A DNA stretch of 49,938 bases from an uncultured Eubacteriales bacterium (GTDB lineage Bacteria > Bacillota > Clostridia > Christensenellales > Aristaeellaceae). The stretch lies in assembly GCA_902760595.1 (NCBI GenBank), contig CACWHI010000021.1, positions 1-49,938 of the forward strand, given 5' to 3'. The position numbers and the translations under genes are program-made. Shown in pieces: positions 8,026-16,042 of this stretch. The notes under the pieces were generated by a model. The model was not told the origin of the DNA, ran no database searches, and saw nothing but the letters and a program-made list of their open reading frames with translations. Position 1 is the stretch's first letter, and the number at the start of each line of letters is the position of its first letter.

Positions 8026-9285
8026 TTATCTATACTGTTCTTCGATCAATCGCTTCAGGTCGGCCATCAGGGTCTCTTCTCCAAAGCCGCCGGACTTGGT
8101 GATCACAAAGCGCGCGTGGCCCATCGCCTCGAACCTGGACAGCACCACGCCCTGGAAGATCTCCAGCAGAGGCTCCATATGATGTACCCTCATGCGGTCC
8201 ATGCACTGAAGCAGGGTATCGCCCCCCGTGATCAGCATCGTGCGCGCCGTTCTGGCCTTCAGCATTTCCGGCAGGATCACACCCAGCGCGGAGGATATGC
8301 CGCTGCGCAGCTCCTCGGTGGACATGCCGCGTTTCGCGGCGTAGGCCGCCGTATCCGCGTTGTCCCTTCCCGCGTCGTTGGCGTCCAGGATCAGCCAGGG
8401 GCACGCGTCGATCGCGTCTCGCCACTCCCCGAGCGTCCTCAAGCCGTCTTCGGTCTCAAAGTACCCGGCCTCCAGCTTCTGTTCAGGCGCGATATGCAGC
8501 CGGGTGAAGCCGTTCAGCTCCGCGTAGTCCAGCTGTCGCAGAGTGATGGGATTCACGCTGCCGCACAGAATGAACAGTCCGTCATCCAGCTTGGGGATCC
8601 GCGGCGGCTCGCCTACCGCGAGGCCCAGCAGCTCCGGAAGCACGGAAGCAAAGCCCGCGCAGCCTGCCGTCACACGCAGCCGGCCCGACGCCGCCAGCCG
8701 CTCGCCGGCCTTCCGCAGGTCCTCGTCCGTCTCGGCGTCCACGATCAGAAACCCCTCGCCGCTCTCAGGCAGTGAATCCCAGGTGACGGACCGTGCCTTG
8801 ACCGGCGTCTGAAGGGCGAGCAGCCTGATCACATCAGACTCCGTCACAGGCTCAAAGGGATCGCGTCCGAATACGGACTGATTCACCGGCTGGCCATCCA
8901 CATAATGGACGCCATTCCTGGTGATCCGACCCATAGACGGCATAGATGGAAGAAATGCCATCCGCTTTTCCCCGTAAGCGTCCATCACCGCGCTCAGCTC
9001 CGCGCCGATATTGCCGCGCAGGCCGGAATCCGTCTTCTTGTATACATGCGGCACATTGAGCCGCCTGCCCTTCAGCGCAACGCGGTACACCATATCGTAA
9101 GCCTTATATGCCGGCATATGGCGCGTTTCCGCCACGACTACCAGCACCTCCGCGCCATCCGCCGCTGAAACGTAATCCGTATCCGGGTCAGTGACTACAC
9201 GGGTCCGAATGCCCTTGGCGGCAAACTGGACGCCAGTATCCAATCCGCCTGTAAAATCATCGGCAATGATCAGCAATTTGATCAT
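8026..9285 (-). CDS. Four-carbon acid sugar kinase (DUF1537 family)
   Basis: This 419-residue protein starts with the family signature IADDFTGGLDTG and has the usual two-part layout: an N-terminal substrate domain and a C-terminal nucleotide-binding domain with a glycine-rich ITGGDTL near residue 350. DUF1537 proteins (DtnK, DenK, OtnK, LtnK) phosphorylate C4 sugar acids such as D-threonate or D-erythronate at O4. The PdxA2-type dehydrogenase downstream takes such products to DHAP, so D-threonate or D-erythronate is the best guess. This is the first gene of the operon, with GAGGAG upstream of ATG and a near-consensus promoter about 40 nt further out. Confidence 0.9.
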   Translation of the reverse strand: MIKLLIIADDFTGGLDTGVQFAAKGIRTRVVTDPDTDYVSAADGAEVLVVVAETRHMPAYKAYDMVYRVALKGRRLNVPHVYKKTDSGLRGNIGAELSAVMDAYGEKRMAFLPSMPSMGRITRNGVHYVDGQPVNQSVFGRDPFEPVTESDVIRLLALQTPVKARSVTWDSLPESGEGFLIVDAETDEDLRKAGERLAASGRLRVTAGCAGFASVLPELLGLAVGEPPRIPKLDDGLFILCGSVNPITLRQLDYAELNGFTRLHIAPEQKLEAGYFETEDGLRTLGEWRDAIDACPWLILDANDAGRDNADTAAYAAKRGMSTEELRSGISSALGVILPEMLKARTARTMLITGGDTLLQCMDRMRVHHMEPLLEIFQGVVLSRFEAMGHARFVITKSGGFGEETLMADLKRLIEEQYR

Positions 9286-9326
9286 GGTACCACTCCTCGG
9301 CTTTCTGAATCCGTTTTACATATGTC

Positions 9327-9355
9327 ATTATATGGGGCCGAAATCCCGGTGGCAA
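9327..9355 (-). promoter_or_regulatory. Promoter of the acid-sugar operon
   Basis: Read on the minus strand, TTGCCA (9350-9355), a 17-bp spacer and a perfect TATAAT (9327-9332) form a near-consensus housekeeping promoter. It lies about 42 bp before the kinase start codon. Its -35 and most of the spacer fall inside an inverted repeat, which suggests control by a bound regulator. Confidence 0.85.
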
Positions 9356-9362
9356 TTCGGCC
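9336..9362. promoter_or_regulatory. Operator-like palindrome over the kinase promoter
   Basis: GGCCGAAAT and AATTCGGCC form 9-bp inverted arms (one mismatch) around a 9-bp centre. The element covers the -35 and spacer of the operon promoter. A dimeric regulator bound here would block or reshape polymerase contact. The divergent PrpR-like protein is the obvious candidate, by position only. Confidence 0.55.
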
Positions 9363-9426
9363 AAAACAGCAATCCGTTTAATTATGAAACATTTGTGTGA
9401 AATCCAAAAAAATTAAAATGGGCGTC

Positions 9427-9441
9427 GTTCAATATTTGAAC
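9427..9441. promoter_or_regulatory. Second palindrome in the divergent control region
   Basis: GTTCAA-TAT-TTGAAC is a perfect 6-bp inverted repeat with a 3-bp centre, about 75 bp upstream of the PrpR-like start codon. AATCCGTTT also occurs twice in direct orientation (9308-9316 and 9371-9379) in the same intergenic region. These could be regulator sites for either gene; none is proven. Confidence 0.4.
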
Positions 9442-9516
9442 AATATTGCTCTTTTTTCGGTCGGATAAACCGTTCATTTATGTTACAATGCCATCAGATC
9501 AAAGGAGGTACGCCGT

Positions 9517-11310
9517 ATGTCCGACTTTCATAATGCCCCTGTCCGCGTGCTGGCCATCGCGCCGTTCGAATCCATGGCGGCCTCTTTGCTCCGCACAGCC
9601 GAATCCTTTCCGGGCATCCAGCTGGAAGCGTACACGGGCGACCTGCAGGCGGGGGTCGAGATCGTGCGGCATCTGGACCTGACCGCATACGACGTCATCG
9701 TATCCCGCGGCGGCACGGCGAACATGCTGCGCGCCGTGGTCGATCTGCCGGTCATCGAGATCCCTGTCTCCCTGTACGATGTGCTGCGCACGATCAAGCT
9801 GACCGAGAATTATACGGAAAAAACAGCCATCGTCGGCTTCCCCGGCGTGACCGAAAGCGCGCACACGCTGTGCAACCTGATGCGCTTTGATATTCCTATC
9901 GAAACCGTTCACCACAGTGACGAGGTCATCCCGGCGCTGAACCGGCTCCGCGCCAAAAACATCCATACCATCATCTGCGATATGGTCACGCACGGCATTG
10001 CCCGCAGCGAGGGCCTGCAGGCGATACTGATCACATCGGGCGAAAGCAGCCTGCACCAGGCGCTGCAGGATGCCGAAAGCCAGGGCACGACCTTCCGCCG
10101 CTCCCGCTTCGAAAACCTTTTCCTTCGCAGCATGATCAGCCAGGACTCCCGGCACTGCGTCGTATTCAACACGAAGCGTGAGAAGGTTTTCGCGCTTTCC
10201 GATATCCTGTCCGAGGAGCTGCTGACCGTCATGCGCCGCCGGATCCCCAGCGTACCCAACAAGGGCGAAATGCTCTTTTACCATCACACGGGCAGCATCA
10301 TGCACGCGGTGAGCGCCAGCAGCTTCGAGCTGCAGGGGCAGCGGTATTTCGTCTTCCGGGATCAGCCGGCCCAGATCCCGCTGCGCACGGCGCATTCCGG
10401 CATCCGCTTCTACGAGGCGCCGGAGTGCGAGCAGCTTTTCAACAACAGCTTTTTTACTGTCAGCGGTTCCATGGGCGAGCTGGAGCAGCGCCTCACCCCT
10501 ATCGCCGAATCCGGCCACGCCGTGATGATCATCGGGGAGGAGGGCACCGGCAAGGAACAGATCGCCCGCGCCCTGTACCTGCGCAGCCGCCTCAAGAACC
10601 ATCCCTTCGTTACTATCGACGGCTCCCGTCTGACCGACCGAGGCTGGGAATTCCTGCTGGAGCGGCACGAGTCGCCCCTTACCACCGAGGGCACGGCCAT
10701 TTTCTTCCAGCATATTGAGGACGCCCCGGAGCAGCGCCAAAACGCCCTGATCTCGCTCATAGAGGAGACAGGGCTGTCACGCCGGCTCTGGCTGATATTC
10801 TCCTGTGATACGCTGGAAGGGGAAACGCTGAACAGCTTTGCGCGCAAGCTGTCCGTCAAGCTGGGACCTCTTTCTCTGAACCTGCCCACGCTGCGCAGCC
10901 GGCGGGATGAGATTCCCGCCCTCGCGAGCCTGTACCTGGGCAACCTGAACATGGAGCTGGGCAAACAGGTATCTGGCTTCGAGCCGGGCGCGCTCGAAAT
11001 GATGGCGCGGTACAACTGGCCGGGCAACTATACCCAGTTCAAGCATGTGCTGCACGAACTGACTATTCTGACCAACGGACCGTACATCTCAGACGCGGAC
11101 GTCGCGGACCTGCTCGCGCAGGAGCGCAAGGTGTACCGCCACGCGCCAGAACCCGTCACCGGCGTATCCTACGCCGGTATGACGATGGAGGAGATCACCC
11201 GCGGCATCGCCCGGCAGATCCTCGCCGAAAACCACGGGAACCAGACCAAAACGGCGCGTCAGCTGGGCATCAGCCGCACGACGCTGTGGCGCATTCTCTC
11301 CAATCCCTGA
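9517..11310 (+). CDS. PrpR-type transcriptional regulator with AAA+ and Fis-like HTH domains
   Basis: This 597-residue protein has an N-terminal PrpR effector domain (about 8-170, with VSRGGTANML and IVGFPGVTES), a central AAA+ module with Walker A GEEGTGKE (about 341-348), and a C-terminal Fis-type helix-turn-helix (NQTKTARQLGISRTTLWRIL, about 570-595). The GAFTGA loop needed to contact sigma-54 is absent from the region after the Walker A, so it probably works with the housekeeping sigma factor. It is divergent from the acid-sugar operon and likely senses a pathway metabolite. AAAGGAGG lies 8 nt before ATG. Its stop codon abuts that of the convergent reductase gene. Confidence 0.88.
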   Translation: MSDFHNAPVRVLAIAPFESMAASLLRTAESFPGIQLEAYTGDLQAGVEIVRHLDLTAYDVIVSRGGTANMLRAVVDLPVIEIPVSLYDVLRTIKLTENYTEKTAIVGFPGVTESAHTLCNLMRFDIPIETVHHSDEVIPALNRLRAKNIHTIICDMVTHGIARSEGLQAILITSGESSLHQALQDAESQGTTFRRSRFENLFLRSMISQDSRHCVVFNTKREKVFALSDILSEELLTVMRRRIPSVPNKGEMLFYHHTGSIMHAVSASSFELQGQRYFVFRDQPAQIPLRTAHSGIRFYEAPECEQLFNNSFFTVSGSMGELEQRLTPIAESGHAVMIIGEEGTGKEQIARALYLRSRLKNHPFVTIDGSRLTDRGWEFLLERHESPLTTEGTAIFFQHIEDAPEQRQNALISLIEETGLSRRLWLIFSCDTLEGETLNSFARKLSVKLGPLSLNLPTLRSRRDEIPALASLYLGNLNMELGKQVSGFEPGALEMMARYNWPGNYTQFKHVLHELTILTNGPYISDADVADLLAQERKVYRHAPEPVTGVSYAGMTMEEITRGIARQILAENHGNQTKTARQLGISRTTLWRILSNP

Positions 11311-12288
11311 TCACAGCGCCCCTGACACCGGATGGGGCTGGTACAGCGCTTCCAGGTAGCCGCATTCATCTTCAGTCAGCCGGATCTCCGCCGCCCGGAC
11401 CGCGTCGTCGAAATGGGCGGTTTTTGTCGCGCCGACGATCGGCGCGGCGACGCCCCGGTGGTACAGCCAGGCCAGCGCCACGCAGGACATGGGCACTCCA
11501 TGGTCCGCGGCCAGCTCCTCCACGCGCCGGATGATCGGCAGGTCGATTTCCATCATCCGGTCATACTTGCCGGCGGCGACCCTGTCCGTCCGGCTGCGGG
11601 CCGTGCCCGAGTCCCATCCGGGATGCGCCAGGTGTCCGCTGGCCAGGGGGCTGTAGGGGATCAGCGCCACACCGTACTGCCGGCAGACCGGGATCAGCTC
11701 CCGTTCATCCTCGCGGTACAGCAGATTATAATGGTTCTGCATGGTGGAGAATTTCGTCCACCCGTTGCGCTCCGCCGCCAGCTGCATATTATGGAACTGG
11801 TAGCCATACATGCTGGACGCGCCGATCGCGCGTACCTTGCCTGAACGCACCAGCTGATCCAGCGCTTCCATGGTCTCCTCAATGGGAGTATCATAATCGA
11901 AGCGATGGATCTGGTACAGGTCGATATAGTCTGTCTGCAGGCGCCTGAGAGAGCCCTCGATCTCCGAGAAGATCGCCTTCCGCGTCAGGTGTTCCGGCGT
12001 CGTGGCATTAAAGTAGACCTTGGTCGCCAGCACGATCCGATCCCTCGGCACACCCAGCGTTTTCAGCGCCCGGCCGATATATTCCTCGCTGGAGCCCTCC
12101 GCGTATTTATTGGCCGTGTCAATGAAGTTGACTCCCACATCCAGCGCGTGGGCGATCATCGCCGTACTGGCCTCCTGGTCCAGCAGCCACGCGTGGCCGC
12201 CCTCATACACCCGCCCGAACGAGAGCCCGCCGAGGCACACACGGGAAACCGTCAGTCCGGAGGTTCCAAGCGCGATTCTGTCCATCAT
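11311..12288 (-). CDS. Aldo/keto reductase
   Basis: This 325-residue NADPH-dependent oxidoreductase barrel has the complete catalytic tetrad Asp57, Tyr62, Lys90 and His128 (in FIDTANKY, ATK and QIHRFD). The C-terminal cofactor segment APIVGATKTAHFDDAV is intact. It resembles general aldo/keto reductases of the YghZ/Tas/L-glyceraldehyde type; the physiological carbonyl substrate is unknown. It lies 9 nt after the MATE gene and shares its transcription unit. GGAGGA precedes two consecutive ATG codons, so the start may be one codon later. Confidence 0.92.
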   Translation of the reverse strand: MMDRIALGTSGLTVSRVCLGGLSFGRVYEGGHAWLLDQEASTAMIAHALDVGVNFIDTANKYAEGSSEEYIGRALKTLGVPRDRIVLATKVYFNATTPEHLTRKAIFSEIEGSLRRLQTDYIDLYQIHRFDYDTPIEETMEALDQLVRSGKVRAIGASSMYGYQFHNMQLAAERNGWTKFSTMQNHYNLLYREDERELIPVCRQYGVALIPYSPLASGHLAHPGWDSGTARSRTDRVAAGKYDRMMEIDLPIIRRVEELAADHGVPMSCVALAWLYHRGVAAPIVGATKTAHFDDAVRAAEIRLTEDECGYLEALYQPHPVSGAL

Positions 12289-12297
12289 ATTCCTCCC

Positions 12298-13635
12298 TTA
12301 CACCCGATATCGTTCGTCCACAAATCGTTTTTTATAGGGGATCGTGATCAGGTCTGTCGCCAGATAGGCCGCTCCCGGCGTCAGCATGAGTCCAGGGACG
12401 CCGAACAGCGCCGGGAGCAGGAAAACCAGCGGCACAAAGCACAGACCCTGCGGCAGCGAGGCGAGAAAGGTCGATCTGCCGGACTCTCCCACCGCCTGCA
12501 GCAGGATATTGACGGAGAACCCATAAGGCATCAGGATCAGCCCGAAGGTATGACAGCGCAGGGCCGTCACGCCCAGCGCCACGGTCTCCGCGTCCGTCGC
12601 GGAAAACAGGCTCAGTACCGCTGGCGCGGCGAAGTACATGCCGGCCGCGATCAGGCAGATGCCGATCTGATTGATCCGCAGGGTGAAATCATACGCCTGG
12701 CGGATGCGGTCGCCCCGGCCCGCGCCCTTGTTATATGAGTACACGCTCTGCGCGCCCTGGAACAGGCCCTTGAGCAGGGCGAGAATAAACGCCGTGACCT
12801 TGGAGACGATGGAAAGCGCGGCAATCAGGGCATCGCCTCCGTGCATGCCCGCCGAGATGTTCAGACATGCGGAGGAAAGAGTGCCCGCGCCGTGCCGGCA
12901 CAGGGAGGGCAGGCCCGAGCAGATGATCCTGCCCAGCAGGCGGCGGTTCGGCCGCACCGCGCCGGGAGCAAGCCGCGTCTCCGTTTTTCCCGAGATAAAG
13001 AAATACAAAAGAACCGCCAGGCTCACCGTCTGGCTCAGAAAGGTCGCCAGCGCCGCGCCTGCGATTCCCAGACCCATCCCGAATATGAACAGCGGATCCA
13101 GCGCCATATTGAGCACGCCGCCAAGGCCCATACCGATCATGGACAGACGGTTCTTCCCCTCGCAGCGCAGGAAGGTGGCCAGGACAATGAACAGGCACAT
13201 CACCGGAAAGCCCAGCAGGATAAGGCGCCCGTACGCCTCGGCGTAGGGCTGTATGGTGGGCGTGCTGCCAAGCAGCCGCATGAGCGGCGTCAGAAAGGCA
13301 AGGCCTCCGGCGCTGAACAGCAGGGAAAGCCCCAGCGCAGCTGCCGCCGCCGTAGACCCCACCTCGGACGCGCTTTGCCTGTCCTTCGCGCCCAGCAGCA
13401 GGCCGATGCGTGTGCCGCCTCCTGTGCCGAACAGGTAGCCCAGGGAGTTGATCATTTCCATGATCGCGAAGCTGATGCCCACAGCGGCGGTCGCCTGCGT
13501 GCCGAGCCTGGCCACGAACCAGGTATCGACCAGATTGTATACCGTTGTGATCACCATGGACAGCATGGAGGGAATACCCAGCTCCAGCGTCAGCTTTCTA
13601 ATCGGCTCCGTAGTCATGCGCTCATGCTGATCCAA
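12298..13635 (-). CDS. MATE family multidrug/toxin efflux transporter
   Basis: This is an exporter of about 445 residues and twelve membrane segments of the MATE family (LGIPSMLSMVITTVYNLVDTWFVARLG near the N-terminus, and a matching second half). It would expel cationic drugs or metabolites using an ion gradient. The open frame extends upstream to 13722, but a promoter (13685-13713) lies inside that extension, so translation must begin downstream. A TTG at 13633-13635 with AAGGGG 8 nt before it is the best start; ATG at 13617 is the alternative. The aldo/keto reductase follows in the operon. Confidence 0.88.
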   Translation of the reverse strand: MDQHERMTTEPIRKLTLELGIPSMLSMVITTVYNLVDTWFVARLGTQATAAVGISFAIMEMINSLGYLFGTGGGTRIGLLLGAKDRQSASEVGSTAAAAALGLSLLFSAGGLAFLTPLMRLLGSTPTIQPYAEAYGRLILLGFPVMCLFIVLATFLRCEGKNRLSMIGMGLGGVLNMALDPLFIFGMGLGIAGAALATFLSQTVSLAVLLYFFISGKTETRLAPGAVRPNRRLLGRIICSGLPSLCRHGAGTLSSACLNISAGMHGGDALIAALSIVSKVTAFILALLKGLFQGAQSVYSYNKGAGRGDRIRQAYDFTLRINQIGICLIAAGMYFAAPAVLSLFSATDAETVALGVTALRCHTFGLILMPYGFSVNILLQAVGESGRSTFLASLPQGLCFVPLVFLLPALFGVPGLMLTPGAAYLATDLITIPYKKRFVDERYRV

Positions 13636-13684
13636 TGCCGCGTCCCCTTGTCCTTTCCCCTGCTTCGCCATCGTTGCGTGCGCC

Positions 13685-13713
13685 ATTATACCAGATTTCA
13701 TCCGGCGCTTCAA
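13685..13713 (-). promoter_or_regulatory. Promoter of the MATE-reductase operon
   Basis: On the minus strand, TTGAAG (13708-13713), a 17-bp spacer and a perfect TATAAT (13685-13690) form a strong promoter. Transcription would start near 13678, giving a leader of about 40 nt before the proposed TTG start. Confidence 0.8.
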
Positions 13714-13848
13714 CGGGATCATGCTGCCCGCTCACGGCTCCCGGGTTTGCCGCATGATCAGTTAAAATACATTGCTGGTAACAAAGACAAGCTCATCCGC
13801 GGAATGAATACCGATCTGGTTATACTAATCTCAGGTTAAAGCAGCGAA

Positions 13849-13926
13849 AGATTGTGCCCGGATTTTTCGTTCTGGCAAGGAAGGCATCCGAAAGCGTACC
13901 CATAGGTACGGTGAGGGTGACGATCT
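13849..13926 (+). ncRNA. Possible structured RNA upstream of the hairpin at 13946
   Basis: Three nested or adjacent pairings are visible. A closing stem AGATTGT/ACGATCT (13849-13855 with 13920-13926, one G-U) encloses CGGAT/ATCCG (13859-13863 with 13886-13890) and CGTACC/GGTACG (13895-13910). A TATACT box lies at 13821 and a terminator-like hairpin at 13946-13981 follows. I do not recognise a known riboswitch class. The minus strand of the same stretch reads as a 38-codon frame without a start, so it could instead be a remnant or a dispersed repeat. Confidence 0.2.
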
Positions 13927-13945
13927 GTTCACGGCATGAAACAAG

Positions 13946-13981
13946 GCCAGCCTCCCCTCAGAGGGCTGAGAAAAGGCTGGC
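13946..13981. terminator. Terminator-like hairpin between converging signals
   Basis: A 7-bp stem GCCAGCC/GGCTGGC encloses a second small stem (CCCTC/GAGGG). On the plus strand it is followed by TTCCTTTT, on the minus strand by TTGTTT. It could end a plus-strand transcript and also the minus-strand unit that includes the DUF2442 gene. Confidence 0.6.
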
Positions 13982-13998
13982 TTCCTTTTATATGCCGT

Positions 13999-14282
13999 TC
14001 AAGCTGCGCCTGTACCGTCGATCGCCCCCAGCTGATACAGCATATCCGGATCGATATCGATGCAATCGGTCTCATCCCTCGTCCCGGAACCCATGCCAGC
14101 GTATCATTCAGGATCGTACAGCGTTCCATAAAGAACGACAGATCCGTCAGTTGCTGAAAAACGCCCCGGCCCAGCTTAGGCTTTACATCGTACAGGACTG
14201 ATTTCCCATCGCAGAAATATACTGTGACCGTATGGTTCTCATGGGGGACGATTTGCACAATACCCGGCGTATGCTCCATCAT
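13999..14282 (-). pseudogene. DUF2442 protein with a one-base frameshift
   Basis: The N-terminal part (VTVYFCDGKSVLYDVKP, then a block ending NDTLAWV) matches small DUF2442 proteins. After the Trp codon at 14091-14093 the frame is lost. One added base near 14088 restores the family ending VSGTRDETDCIDIDP and continues to a TGA at 13999-14001. The gene is therefore disrupted, or a base is missing in the assembly. DUF2442 proteins are often paired with DUF4160 toxin-like partners, but none is seen here. GAGAGG precedes the ATG at 14280-14282. Confidence 0.7.
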
Positions 14283-14350
14283 ATGGATCATCCTCTCCAC
14301 AGCAACTATATCCCCCGGTAGGTTTTTTTAACTATTTCAATGATTACAGA

Positions 14351-15955
14351 TCAGAAGATCCCAGAATTCAGATTGACCCACAAAGCGGGGCGCACACAAC
14401 CAGACGTACTGAAGACATAGTTTTCGCCGAGGGAGCCGCCGTTGGAGACGTACGCGGCACTGGTCCGATAGCTGCCGGGCGACCGCAGCCACCACCACCC
14501 CACCGCCTGACCAGCAGCTGTTTTATAACCGATGCTTGCATCTGCTCCCTGTTTGATTGCATAAGCTGTCGGTGCTACCTGTGACTTTATGTTGTTACCG
14601 GCATGGGTCGTGGTCGTAACTCCTAAGTACTCGTTCGCTTGCGCACAGCTCAGCAGGAATACCTTGTCCTGTGTGTCATCCCCGCCGGGCGCATCCCAAC
14701 CACTATAGCCCTGCCTGCTGCTATTGTTCACTTTTGTCGTCAGAATCGCGGTCTGTTCTGCGCTGCTGAACGCTTTATTCATGAAATCATTGTTCAGCCA
14801 TTTCCGCAGCGTACATTGATCCCAGGGGATTCTGTTGTGCAGCGCGGCCTGCGTGTTGTAGGGCTTTGCATCCAGCCCATACCGACTCAGCAGCAGCGCC
14901 CGGTTGTTCTTTGCGTCATAGTCAAGCACCAGCCACTCAATCGGTTCCGGGCCATTGTTGAGATCGGCATCCTGCTCATAATGGCCAAAGGTCACATAAG
15001 AACCAACCTCAAACTGAGGCCGAGGCGTTGGCGTTACTAATTCAGCAGTCTTTACTGTCAGGCTGACTGCCCGCGCCTCAACCTGCCCGCTTTTTGCGGT
15101 GACTGAAAATGTGTATTGTGTGTCCGGCTTCAGCTTATCGGCAGTATAACGCGCGGATTTGACGGTGCCGATAGTCTGACCGTCCTGCCGTATTTCATAT
15201 GCCGACGCATGCTCTGCCGGCGTCCACGTCAGTGTAACGGTTGTCGCTGTCGTCTCAGCGGCTTTCAGGTCTTTGACCTCTCTCAGCATGTCATCTGGGG
15301 ACGACGGCGTGTAGCCCAGCAGCTCGACGATTGTATCCGCGTAGGTTTTGCTGTCCTCATATTCTGTGATCTGCATGAACGCAATGTATGCCGCGGCCAG
15401 TTGGCCCTCTCTCATCTGGCGCTTGGCTTCCTCGTACTGCGCGGTGTACCGGTTCTGCAGCAGCTCGGTGTAGCGCTGATCCGCGTCAAAGAATTCGAGG
15501 CATTTTTTATATTGCGCAACGGCCTGTTTTGTTTCGCCGTTATATTCGTATTCGCGCGCCGTTGTATAATCGATCAGGTTTTGAATGGTGCCAATCGAGG
15601 AATACTTGAAAAGCTCCTCCAGATACTGACGGAATCGCTGATAGCTCTCCCCGGACAGGGATTCCATCTCAATTTTCAGCTCCCAGTCAAATTCATGGTT
15701 CGCCACCTTCAGGAGCACCGTCACATAGTGTGAAAACTGGCGGCTCATGTTATAGCCCTTCAGGTCCTCAAACGCCGCAAGGATCAGCTGCAATTTTCCG
15801 CTTTCTTCGTGGCGCTCCTCAAGATAGGTTTCCAATTGCAGGACCGCCGCGTTGTAGATCTCGTCTTTTTCCATCGTAGTTTGGGCATGGGCTGCCGAAA
15901 ACGTAACGAGGCTCAAGATCAGCACAATGAGCAGGGCGATTCGATGATGATTCAT
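14351..15955 (-). CDS. Secreted protein: helical chassis, FN3, C-terminal DUF6273
   Basis: This protein of about 534 residues has a signal peptide (cleavage near SAAHA, then QTT). An alpha-helical, TPR-like region (about 25-220) comes next, then a fibronectin type III domain ending near residue 305. The C-terminal DUF6273 domain runs from YVTFGHYEQDADLNNGPEPI to WWLRSPGS and VRPALWVNL. It shares the N-terminal chassis with three proteins encoded upstream (17.1, 18.9 and 20.7 kb). DUF6273 resembles C-type-lectin/FGE-like folds, so ligand binding is a reasonable guess. It is the last clear gene of the secretion operon. AAAGGAAG marks the chosen ATG. Confidence 0.8.
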   Translation of the reverse strand: MNHHRIALLIVLILSLVTFSAAHAQTTMEKDEIYNAAVLQLETYLEERHEESGKLQLILAAFEDLKGYNMSRQFSHYVTVLLKVANHEFDWELKIEMESLSGESYQRFRQYLEELFKYSSIGTIQNLIDYTTAREYEYNGETKQAVAQYKKCLEFFDADQRYTELLQNRYTAQYEEAKRQMREGQLAAAYIAFMQITEYEDSKTYADTIVELLGYTPSSPDDMLREVKDLKAAETTATTVTLTWTPAEHASAYEIRQDGQTIGTVKSARYTADKLKPDTQYTFSVTAKSGQVEARAVSLTVKTAELVTPTPRPQFEVGSYVTFGHYEQDADLNNGPEPIEWLVLDYDAKNNRALLLSRYGLDAKPYNTQAALHNRIPWDQCTLRKWLNNDFMNKAFSSAEQTAILTTKVNNSSRQGYSGWDAPGGDDTQDKVFLLSCAQANEYLGVTTTTHAGNNIKSQVAPTAYAIKQGADASIGYKTAAGQAVGWWWLRSPGSYRTSAAYVSNGGSLGENYVFSTSGCVRPALWVNLNSGIF

Positions 15956-16042
15956 TGCGGCGCTTCCTTTCACAGAATGGAAAAATGTGTTTCATTCAGA
16001 TAGTACAGACTGACGCAAAACGCCATGTTTGCCTCAGAAGCT

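Noticed and set aside
9286..9516. Sigma-54 promoter for the acid-sugar operon
   Set aside because: No GG/GC pair with correct 12-bp spacing was found, the regulator lacks GAFTGA, and a good housekeeping promoter is present.
12298..13722. Riboswitch in front of the MATE gene
   Set aside because: The predicted leader is only about 40 nt and shows none of the conserved riboswitch cores known for MATE genes.
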